Shown here: piece by piece, positions 11,108-23,100 of the stretch
How positions within the stretch are numbered: position 1 is the stretch's first letter
How the letters are laid out: each line of letters starts with the position of its first letter
Assembly (NCBI GenBank): GCA_950097015.1
Contig: CATNEN010000007.1
Span: forward strand, 2,914,001-2,978,000
Direction: 5' to 3'
Origin: Macrostomum hystrix
Lineage: Eukaryota; Platyhelminthes; Macrostomidae
Length of the DNA: 64,000 nucleotides
The notes under the pieces: model-generated
Databases searched by the model: none
What the model saw: the letters and a program-made list of their open reading frames with translations, nothing else
Told to the model about the DNA's origin: nothing
Made by a program: the position numbers and the translations under genes

Positions 11108-14100
11108 ATGGTGGGCGCCTCTAAGAAGCCGCGCCAGTCTCGCAAGGGTTTCTACGCCTCCGGCCTCTACGCCTCGAGGGCCACCAGCGGCGTCTCGTCG
11201 CGCAAATCCGGCGAAGAGAAAAGCGTCTGGAGCAAATATCCGCGGCTGCCGAATGACCAAGGAGGGGAGGACACACCGAAGCCATTGCTAGACGACGACA
11301 AGAAGGTGTCATACGATACGAAGGATACGGTGAGCACCATGGGTCACGTGACTTCCTGCCCATTCTGAGCCAGAGTTGCCTCACTGTGAATCTCTCAAAC
11401 CTTGCAGCCATCCGAACTGGCCTCGCAGTCGCAGAGCTCGCAGCTGCAGCTCCAGCCGGAGAAGAGCAGCATCGGCTTGGGCAGCCGTTCCATCCAAAGC
11501 AGCAGCGTCGTCTCCATCGGCTCCGATTACGGCGACGACTACGGCGATCGGGGCAGCGCCGACCAGCTGCACTGGACCGAGATGAAGACGCTCAGAGACC
11601 AGGCCGAGTCGCCGCTGACAGAAGCCGATCTTGAAACTCCTGTGGATATCGAGATCAGCGAGACTGACACCATCTGGCTGCTAGACATCAAGCCCAGGCT
11701 CGTCAACCCAGAGACAGACGGCGACCTGGCCGAGCTTGTCAAACAGCGCAACGCGGCCTACAAAGCGCTGCTGGCCGACAAGGTTGGGGAATCCCTCCGG
11801 ATTCTATAAATAGCATCTTTTAACAGTAGAAAGACCACGGGGGAACAGGACAGATCCGATTGGAGTTAGTATGCTCTGTGAACTGAAAAGTTTTAGGAAA
11901 CTAAATCAATCCATCTCAACACTAGGTGGGCAACGATAAGTACGTGGCTCGCGAAATGAACACCCTGGAGGCCACCAGGATGACGAAGCCCTGTCAGACC
12001 GACGAGATTGGCCGAGTCGAATTCGGCAACACAGCCAGCGGCTGGGACATGTACGACTCCTTCCAGGCCCAGCTGGAGAAGGACAAGGGGGATCGATTCG
12101 AGAAGAAAGACGACGGCGAACAGGCGAAAGACAGCGAGCAGCAGATGGACGAAATCTTGGATGACAACCGGCGTCCGCTGGAGCCAACTTCGAAGTCACC
12201 TGCCGCAGGTGGGCGCATTTGTTAAACTGATTGAATGGGTTTAAGTGTATTAATTAGCATGTGCATTATCGACTCCGGAGAGGTGGGTGCAGAGGGTTGA
12301 ACGGGTTGGGGTAGAAAAGTAGCGTGCACAAAAAAAAGAAAAATATTATTCAATCGATGAAACTCAAGACAATACGATTATGCGTCTCTAAACCAAGAGC
12401 TTTAGTGGCCCTTTGGGTGTCTTTGTAGAGAGCTGAGTGCTCTGAATCAGGGCTTTTTTGTGTGTTCTAAGTGGATTGGTGAGTGCTCTAATTGGGTTTT
12501 GTGTGTTCTAAGTGAATTGGTGAGTGCTCTAATTGGGTTTTGTGTGTTCTAAGTGGATTGGTGAGTGCTCTAATTGGGTTTTGTGTGTTCTAAGTGAATT
12601 GGTGAGTGCTCTAATTGGGTTTTGTGTGTTCTAAGTGAATTGGTGAGTGCTCTAATTGGGTTTTGTGTGTTCTAAGTGAATTGGTGAGTGCTCTAATTGG
12701 GTTTTGTGTGTTCTAAGTGAATTGGTGAGTGCTCTAATTGGGTTTTGTGTGTTATAAGTGAATTGGTGAGTGTTCTAATTGGGTTTTGTGTGTTCTAAGT
12801 GGATTGGTGAGTGCTCTAATTGGGTTTTGTGTGTTATAAGTGAATTGGTGAGTGTTCTAATTGGGTTTTGTGTGTTATAAGTGAATTGGTGAGTGTTCTA
12901 ATTGGGTTTTGTGTGTTCTAAGTGAATTGGTGAGTGTTCTAATTGGGTTTTGTGTGTTCTAAGTGAATTGGTGAGTGCTCTAATTGGGTTTTGTGTGTTC
13001 TAAGTGAATTGGTGAGTGCTCTAATTGGGTTTTGTGTGTTCTAAGTGGATTGGTGAGTGCTCTAATTGGGTTTTGTGTGTTCTAGGTGAATTGGTGAGTG
13101 CTCTAATTGGGTTTTGTGTGTTCTAAGTGGATTGGTGAGTGTTCTAATGGGGTTTTGTGTGTTATAAGTGGATTGGTGAGTGCTCTAATTGGGTTTTGTG
13201 TGTTCTAGGTGAATTGGTGAGTGCTCTAATTGGGTTTTGTGTGTTCTAAGTGGATTGGTGAGTGTTCTAATTGGGTTTTGTGTGTTATAAGTGGATTGGT
13301 GAGTGTTCTAATGGGGTTTTGTGTGTTATAAGTGAATTGGTGAGTGCTCTAATTGGGTTTTGTGTGTTATAAGTGGATTGGTGAGTGTTCTAATGGGGTT
13401 TTGTGTGTTATAAGTGAATTGGTGAGTGTTCTAATTGGGTTTTGTGTGTTCTAAGTGGATTGGTGAGTGCTCTAATTGGGTTTTGTGTGTTATAAGTGGA
13501 TTGGTGAGTGTTCTAATTGGGTTTTGTGTGTTATAAGTGAATTGGTGAGTGTTCTAATTGGGTTTTGTGTGTTCTAGGTGAATTGGTGAGTGTTCTAATG
13601 GGGTTTTGTGTGTTATAAGTGAATTGGTGAGTGTTCTAATGGGGTTTTGTGTGTTATAAGTGAATTGGTGAGTGTTCTAATTGGGTTTTGTGTGTTATAA
13701 GTGAATTGGTGAGTGTTCTAATGGGGTTTTGTGTGTTCTAAGTGAATTGGTGAGTGTTCTAATGGGGTTTTGTGTGTTCTAAGTGAATTGGTGAGTGTTC
13801 TAATTGGGTTTTGTGTGTTCTAAGTGGATTGGTGAGTGTTCTAATTGGGTTTTGTGTGTTATAAGTGAATTGGTGAGTGTTCTAACTGGGTTTTGTGTGT
13901 TCTAAGTGGATTGGTGAGTGTTCTAATTGGGTTTTGTGTGTTATAAGTGAATTGGTGAGTGTTCTAATTGGGTTTTGTGTGTTCTTAGTGAATTGGTGAG
14001 TGTTCTAACTGGGTTTCGTGTGTTCTAAGTGGATTGGTGAGTGTTCTAACTGGGTTTCGTGTGTTCTTAGTGAATTGGTGAGTGTTCTAACTGGGTTTCG

Positions 14101-17100
14101 TGTGTTCTTAGTGAATTGGTGAGTGTTCTAACTGGGTTTTGTGTGTTCTAAGTGGATTGGTGAGTGTTCTAACTGGGTTTCGTGTGTTCTTAGTGAATTG
14201 GTGAGTGTTCTAATGGGGTTTTGTGTGTTCTAAGTGGATTGGTGAGTGTTCTAATTGGGTTTTGTGTGTTCTAAGTGGATTGGTGAGTGTTCTAATGGGG
14301 TTTTGTGTGTTCTAAGTGGATTGGTGAGTGTTCTAATGGGGTTTTGTGTGTTCTAAGTGGATTAGTGAGTGTTCTAATTGGGTTTTGTGTGTTCTAAGTG
14401 GATTGGTGAGTGTTCTAATTGGGTTTTGTGTGTTCTAAGTGGATTGGTGAGTGCTCTAATTGGGTTTTGTGTGTTCTAAGTGAATTGGTGAGTGTTCTAA
14501 TTGGGTTTTGTGTGTTCTAAGTGGATTGGTGAGTGCTCTAATTGGGTTTTGTGTGTTCTAAGTGGATTGGTGAGTGTTCTAACTGGGTTTCGTGTGTTAT
14601 AAGTGAATTGGTGAGTGTTCTAATGGGGTTTTGTGTGTTATAAGTGAATTGGTGAGTGTTCTAATGGGGTTTTGTGTGTTCTAAGTGGATTGGTGAGTGT
14701 TCTAATGGGGTTTTGTGTGTTCTAAGTGAATTGGTGAGTGTTCTAATTGGGTTTTGTGTGTTCTAAGTGGATTGGTGAGTGTTCTAATGGGGTTTTGTGT
14801 GTTATAAGTGAATTGGTGAGTGTTCTAATTGGGTTTTGTGTGTTCTAAGTGGATTGGTGAGTGTTCTAATTGGGTTTTGTGTGTTCTAAGTGAATTGGTG
14901 AGTGTTCTAATTGGGTTTTGTGTGTTATAAGTGAATTGGTGAGTGTTCTAATTGGGTTTTGTGTGTTCTAAGTGGATTGGTGAGTGTTCTAATGGGGTTT
15001 TGTGTGTTATAAGTGAATTGGTGAGTGTTCTAATTGGGTTTTGTGTGTTCTAAGTGGATTGGTGAGTGTTCTAATGGGGTTTTGTGTGTTATAAGTGAAT
15101 TGGTGAGTGTTCTAATGGGGTTTTGTGTGTTCTAAGTGAATTGGTGAGTGTTCTAATGGGGTTTTGTGTGTTCTAAGTGAATTGGTGAGTGTTCTAATGG
15201 GGTTTTGTGTGTTATAAGTGAATTGGTGAGTGTTCTAATTGGGTTTTGTGTGTTATAAGTGAATTGGTGAGTGTTCTAATGGGGTTTTGTGTGTTCTAAG
15301 TGGATTGGTGAGTGTTCTAATTGGGTTTTGTGTGTTCTAAGTGAATTGGTGAGTGTTCTAATTGGGTTTTGTGTGTTATAAGTGAATTGGTGAGTACTCT
15401 AATTGGGTTTTGTGTGTTCTAAGTGAATTGGTGAGTGTTCTAATTGGGTTTTGTGTGTTATAAGTGAATTGGTGAGTGTTCTAATGGGGTTTTGTGTGTT
15501 ATAAGTGGATTGGTGAGTGTTCTAATGGGGTTTTGTGTGTTATAAGTGAATTGGTGAGTGTTCTAATGGGGTTTTGTGTGTTCTAAGTGGATTGGTGAGT
15601 GTTCTAATTGGGTTTTGTGTGTTCTAAGTGGATTGGTGAGTGTTCTAACTGGGTTTTGTGTGTTCTAAGTGGATTGGTGAGTGTTCTAATTGGGTTTTGT
15701 GTGTTATAAGTGAATTGGTGAGTGTTCTAATTGGGTTTTGTGTGTTCTAAGTGGATTGGTGAGTGTTCTAATTGGGTTTTGTGTGTTATAAGTGAATTGG
15801 TGAGTGTTCTAATGGGGTTTTGTGTGTTCTAAGTGAATTGGTGAGTGTTCTAATGGGGTTTTGTGTGTTCTAAGTGAATTGGTGAGTGTTCTAATTGGGT
15901 TTTGTGTGTTCTAAGTGGATTGGTGAGTGTTCTAATTGGGTTTTGTGTGTTATAAGTGAATTGGTGAGTGTTCTAACTGGGTTTTGTGTGTTCTAAGTGG
16001 ATTGGTGAGTGTTCTAATTGGGTTTTGTGTGTTCTTAGTGAATTGGTGAGTGTTCTAATTGGGTTTTGTGTGTTCTTAGTGAATTGGTGAGTGTTCTAAC
16101 TGGGTTTCGTGTGTTCTAAGTGGATTGGTGAGTGTTCTAACTGGGTTTCGTGTGTTCTTAGTGAATTGGTGAGTGTTCTAACTGGGTTTCGTGTGTTCTT
16201 AGTGAATTGGTGAGTGTTCTAACTGGGTTTTGTGTGTTCTAAGTGGATTGGTGAGTGTTCTAACTGGGTTTCGTGTGTTCTTAGTGAATTGGTGAGTGTT
16301 CTAATGGGGTTTTGTGTGTTCTAAGTGGATTGGTGAGTGTTCTAATGGGGTTTTGTGTGTTCTAAGTGGATTGGTGAGTGTTCTAATGGGGTTTTGTGTG
16401 TTCTAAGTGGATTAGTGAGTGTTCTAATTGGGTTTTGTGTGTTCTAAGTGGATTGGTGAGTGTTCTAATGGGGTTTTGTGTGTTCTAAGTGGATTGGTGA
16501 GTGTTCTAATTGGGTTTTGTGTGTTCTAAGTGGATTGGTGAGTGTTCTAATTGGGTTTTGTGTGTTATAAGTGAATTGGTGAGTGTTCTAATGGGGTTTT
16601 GTGTGTTCTAAGTGGATTGGTGAGTGTTCTAATGGGGTTTTGTGTGTTCTAAGTGGATTGGTGAGTGTTCTAATTGGGTTTTGTGTGTTCTAAGTGGATT
16701 GGTGAGTGTTCTAATTGGGTTTTGTGTGTTCTAAGTGGATTGGTGAGTGTTCTAATGGGGTTTTGTGTGTTCTAAGTGGATTGGTGAGTGCTCTAATTGG
16801 GTTTTGTGTGTTCTAAGTGAATTGGTGAGTGTTCTAATTGGGTTTTGTGTGTTCTAAGTGGATTGGTGAGTGTTCTAATTGGGTTTTGTGTGTTATAAGT
16901 GAATTGGTGAGTGTTCTAATGGGGTTTTGTGTGTTCTAAGTGGATTGGTGAGTGTTCTAATGGGGTTTTGTGTGTTCTAAGTGGATTGGTGAGTGTTCTA
17001 ATTGGGTTTTGTGTGTTCTAAGTGGATTGGTGAGTGCTCTAATTGGGTTTTGTGTGTTCTAAGTGAATTGGTGAGTGTTCTAATTGGGTTTTGTGTGTTC

Positions 17101-20100
17101 TAAGTGGATTGGTGAGTGCTCTAATTGGGTTTTGTGTGTTCTAAGTGAATTGGTGAGTGTTCTAATTGGGTTTTGTGTGTTCTAAGTGGATTGGTGAGTG
17201 TTCTAACTGGGTTTCGTGTGTTCTTAGTGAATTGGTGAGTGTTCTAATTGGGTTTTGTGTGTTCTAAGTGGATTGGTGAGTGCTCTAACTGGGTTTCGTG
17301 TGTGTTCTAGTTGGTGTTGAATGGTTGTTGTGTTTTCTATTAGGGTTTCGGCAGTTTTTGTGGGATGTTGAGCGTTTAATCTAACAGGGCGCAATTCAGC
17401 AGGGTAGCAAAGATTTCGTCAGTCCTGTAGTGCCAAAAGTCGCAAAATTTTTTTTAACTTTGATCCGCCATTCGCAACTCTACCCGCCGCACTGCGCAGT
17501 CGAGGCCGGCAGTCCGGACCCTGCCGCCAGCCGCGGCGCCAGCAGCGCCCGCACGGGTGCCGGATCCATCATGCCAATGCCACCCCCGAATTGTAAGGGC
17601 TATCGCGCCCTATTCGCCCCTTCAAGCCCTACTTTCCGCCACCTTTCGCCACCTCCCTTCTGCCTTCTTTCTACCCTGAGACTTCCGTCCTCCTTCCGCC
17701 GATTTTCCGCCTCCTATTCACCAGCTTCCTCCCTTTCCGCCCCCCTTCCGCCCCCTGTCCGCCTCCTTTCCGCCTCCTTTCCGCTCCCTTTCCGCCCCCC
17801 TTCCGCCCCCTTTCCGCCCCACTTTCCGCCACCTCTCAGCAACCTCCCTTCCGCCCTCTTTCTACCCTCAGATTTTCGTCCTCCTTCCGCTGATTTTCCG
17901 CCTCCTTTTCACTAGCTTCTACCCTTTCCGCCCCCTTTCCGCCTCCTTTCCGCCCCCTTTCCGCCCTTTCGCCACCTCTCAGCCACCTCCCTACCGCCCT
18001 CTTTCTACCCTCAGACTTCTACCCTCAGACTTCCGTCTTCCTTCCACCGATTTTCCGCCTCCTATTCACCAGCTTCCACCCTTTCCGCCTCCTTTCCGCC
18101 CTCCTTTCCGCCTCCTTTCCGCCCTCCTTTCCGCCTCCTTTCCGCCCTCCTTTCCGCCTCCATTTTAGCAGCTTCCGCCCTCTTCCACCCTCCGCCCTTT
18201 TCTCCTGACATGATCTATAGCGAAAATAGTTATCATTTTCTAATCCTAATATTACTATAATAATCTGCAATATTCTCTTCTGTTTGAGCACAATTACGAT
18301 GGGGATAATTGCTAGAGATAGCACACTTATCTACGGATTTCTTACGTTAGAGTTCATTTCCTAAAATATAATATTTAATAACGAGTCTTATCTGTGCAAT
18401 TATGTACATTTCCGCATGTACATTCGGTGCATGAGATGATCGCATGCACTTAAACGCATTTTAGTTAATCTTTCGCATGCTATTTTGCCACACTGCTTAT
18501 TGTTGTTATTTAGTTTCTAATGCACAAACTGCATAAAACTGCATGGTATATTTCTGTGCACTAAAATATTCCATCAAGGTCGCCTGTCCACCACGCCTAG
18601 CGCCCTGGACTCAGAATTCGGCACTGTGCGCGACTCAGTTGCCATGACAGCTGAGGAGCAAGCCCTACTGGATGCTATACTCACTGTGAGTACATTCGGC
18701 TTTAGTGTTTCTTAAGTATGCGAACATTTGTACATTTTCAACTCTCAAATATTTTCAGTCTCAAAAGCTAAAGAAGTCATTGTTCATTGTGGAGCGAGCG
18801 GTTGTGCAGAACAATAGCCAGAATCTGCTGGCTACATATCGGCATTTGCCTATTGTGGAAGGTGAGTTTTGTGGGGTTTTGAGTACAAGTGGGCAGGAAG
18901 AAGCAGAGTAGGAGATAGGTCTGGGAAGTAGATAAGAAGATGGGTGTGAGAAGTAGATAAGGAGGAAGGAGTGAGAAGTAGATAAGGAGATGAGTCAGGG
19001 AAGTGGATTAGGAAGTAGCAGTGAGAAGTAGATATTGAGGTAGGTGAGGAAAGTATATAAGGAGGAAGGAGTGAGAAGTAGATAAGGAGATGAGTCTGGG
19101 AAGTGGATTAGGAAGTAGGAGTGAGAAGTAGATAAGGAGATGAGTCTGGGAAGTGGATTAGGAAGTAGGAGTGAGAAGTAGATAAGGAAGTAGATGTGTG
19201 CAGCAAAAATTTTGGACTAGTTACTAGTGAAATTTACGCACCAATCCACCGATATGCTGCACAGTGACCAAGCTTAGCAGCTCGGAGGCGGACCCGTCCC
19301 AGGCTCTGGTGTCCCGTCAGAAGTCCGGCGTCAGCCTAACGCCACACCTGGCCTACCTGTGGAAATACTCGTGCCCGGCTGTGCGAGGCCAAACTGTCAC
19401 CTGCATGGCTTGGAATAAGCAGAACAAGGTGCGCTCTCCTGCAGGATTTGGGAATTTATTTGCTTAATGTTGGGATTCCCTTACTCGACTTGAGGATTCC
19501 ATTGCTCAAGTTGTGGATTCTCTTATTCAAGTTGTGGATTCTCTTATTCAAGTTGTGGATTCCCTTACTCAAGTTGTGGATTCCCTTACTCAAGTTGTGG
19601 ATTCCCTTACTCAAGTTGTGGATTCCCTTACTCAAGTTGTGGATTCCCTTACTCAAGTTGTGGATTCTCTTACTTAAGTTGTGGATTCTCTTACTCAAGT
19701 TGTGGATTCCCTTATTCAAGTTGATGATTCCATAACTCAAGTTGATGATTCCCTTGCTCAAGTTGATGATTCCCTTGCTCAAGTTGATGATTCCCTTGCT
19801 CAAGTTGATGATTCCCTTGCTCAAGTTGATGATTCCCTTGCTCAAGTTGATGATTCCCTTGCTCAAGTTGGGGATTCCATAACTCAAGTTGGGGATTCCA
19901 TAACTCAAGTTGGGGATTCCATAACTCAAGTTGGGGATTCCATAACTCAAGTTGGGGATTCCATAACTCAAGTTGATGATTCCCTTACTCAAGTTGATGA
20001 TTCCCTTACTCAAGTTGATGATTCCCTTACTCAAGTTGGGGATTCTCTTACTCAAGTTGTGGATTCTCTTACTCAAGTTGGGGATTCCATTACTCAAGTT

Positions 20101-23100
20101 GTGGATTCTCTTACTCAAGTTGGGGATTCCATTACTCAAGTTGTGGATTCTCTTATTCAAGTTGTGGATTCCCTTGCTCAAGTTGGGGATTCCCTTGCTC
20201 AAGTTGGGGATTCCCTTGCTCAAGTTGGGGATTCCATAACTCAAGTTGGGGATTCCATAACTCAAGTTGGGGATTCCATAACTCAAGTTGGGGATTCCAT
20301 AACTCAAGTTGGGGATTCCATTACTCAAGTTGATGATTCCCTTACTCAAGTTGATGATTCCCTTACTTAAGTTGTGGATTACCTTAGTTAAGTTGTGGAT
20401 TACCTTACTCAAGTTGGGGATTCCATTACTCAAGTTGGGGATTCCATTACTCAAGTTGATGATTCCCTTACTCAAGAGGATTACCTTACTCAAGTTGGGG
20501 ATTCCCTCATTAATTTCGAGGATACTAACATATAAGTTTTTATTTCTGCTTTACAGTTTGAGAAATATACTTTTTTGCGATTGAATTCGTCCAAACTGCA
20601 AAACCTTTCGTCCACTAACGCTTTCTTAATGGGAGCTAAATTTAGATTATACCATGGACAACTGTGTTCACGCAAAACGGTTCATCCAGTTTGTAAAACA
20701 TTTCGTCTAAACCCTTCGTCCAAACAGCTAACAGCTAAACGGAGCGAATTTATTTGATATCACGAGATATTGAACAAAGCAAAAACAAGTGTCTCTTGTT
20801 AGAATGTTAGTTTAAAATGTCTTCGTAGTCCAAACAGCGGCCGTAGTAACCCACAGTGTGATTGTTCCATTGCTGGCACTTCTCCTGTGTAATCACGTGC
20901 AGTGCAGCTTCGACCTCTCTCTTCAAAATGTGCATCCGCCAGGCATGCAGAGTCAGGTTCGCAGCAGCAGCAGCTTGCCGATTAGAGAGCTCGTGCTGAA
21001 TAGCGGGAACTGCCAGTGCCCTCTTCACTGATGCCTTCAGGGAAGACCCTGCGCGCTCAGTTGGGTTGAGATACGGAGAGTACGGTGGCAATTGATAGGT
21101 GCTGTGTTGCGGTGAAAGTCCAGGGACTTGAAGGTGAGCGCGGGCCCCATCAAAGATCGCCACCCACTCAGCCTCCACCAGGACATCCAGCTCTACTAAG
21201 AAGTCTGCAAAATTTTGAGCTCGAAAACCTCCTTCCACCAGCGCATAGTGAACAAGTCCCCATTGCGGAGATATGGCCAAGCAGAGAGTCAGGTTTTGTC
21301 CGCGCTGGCCACGTACCGTTCTCACCGCAGGCTGGCCTCGATTTGCCCATCCTTGAGTTCTCGCCGTCCACAGGTTCAGCCCGAACTCATCGAGAAAAAT
21401 CTGGTTCCTGTCGTGTCCTTCGTTCATCATCCACTGTGCGTACTCACATCTCGCCGCCTTCACAACTGGGTTGTTCCAATCAAACGTAATCTGCCTAGCC
21501 AGCTTCAAAGTCACCAGCTGTTTGTCAAGTGCTCGACTTATGGTTGAGACATGAGGAAGTTGACCTTCATTGCCAAGTTGCATCAGATGGTTCCGCATCA
21601 TTTGTAATGCCGCGGACGGGTTTGCCTCGAGGAACTCGATGATTGACTCAATCTGCTGCTCTTGAAGTTGCTTCGGACGGCCACCTGCTGATGGAAGCTT
21701 CTCAATGCGCCCGGTTTGAACGTAGGTGTCGACAATTGTTTTGGCTGTCTTTCTCTTGATCCCAAGGATATCGGCCAGTTGTTTCCAATCGCGGCCTTCT
21801 TCAACAACCAAGGCTAATCGCCTGCGGTCTTCGTTTGACACTGGATGGTAGGGGCCTCGGTTCATCTTCGACTGTTTTGCCGGGTTCAGAATGGAAGATA
21901 TGCGTTGCTGTAGCTGTAGTGGTAGCAAAAGCGAACTGTCAAGTGGGTGTTAACTATGGTAGGAACAGTACACTCGGTCTCTAGTCTAGGGGACAAAATG
22001 TTTTACAAACTGGATGAACCGTTTTGCGTGAACACAGTATGATCTAAATTTAGCTCCCATTAGAAAGCATTTGTGGACGAAAGGTTTTGCAGTTTGGACG
22101 AATTCAATCGCAAAAAAGTATATTATCGAATTATTTATTTGTTACTTCGTTCTATGGAAAAATAATAGAGAACAAGAATGTCAGCTTTTGTGGATAACTG
22201 GCCCGAAGGACTGAAATCGTATGAAAATCCCCATTTCAACCAAACTCTATTCGAGCACGTGAGGGGTCGCAATTCGAGCAGGGTCGCAAACCTGATTCCA
22301 CATCCTGGGCACCACAGGACATTCTGGCCGCCAGCTACGGCAAGCACGAGTATGAGCCAGAGATGAAGAGCGGCCTGGTGTGCTGCTGGTCAGTGAAAAA
22401 TATTCAGCAACCTGAGCGCATGTTTCGCACTAAGTCTGGCGTGACTTCGCTATCGTGGTCGACCCAGTTCAGCTACCTGCTGGCGGCCGGCCTGTTCGAT
22501 GGTCACGTGCTTATCTTTGACGTCCGGACTGGCGCTCAGGAGCCGGTTTTCGACTCTTAGTGAGAACTGGGGCGTCCGGGCAAACGCACCGACCTCACTC
22601 CACAAACGCACCCACCTCACTCCACAAACGCACCCACCTCACTCCACAAACGCACCACCTCACTCCAAAAATGCTGTCACCTCACTCCAAAAACACACCT
22701 ACCTCACTCCGCAGTGACACCCACCTCACTCCGCAGTGACACCCACCTCACTCCGCAGTGACACCCACCTCACTCCGCAGTGACACCCACCTCACTCCGC
22801 AGTGACACCCACCTCACTCCACGGTCACACTCACCTTATGAACCCACCTCACACCGCAGCCAATCGCCAGGTCGCCACTTTGGCCCGGTTCGCCAGTTGG
22901 AATGGGTGCGCAAGGAGGCCGGCAAGCATGAGGACACGCAGGAGGTTCTGGTCTCGGCCTCGTCAGACGGCCGGGTCATTCAGTGGTCGATTCGCAAGGG
23001 CTTTGAGTTCAAGGAGCTAATGAAACTTAAGCGAGTCACCTCCGTATTGCCAGGCCCGAGCCAGAAGCAAAAACAGCAGAAGGCGGACGCTCTGATCTCC

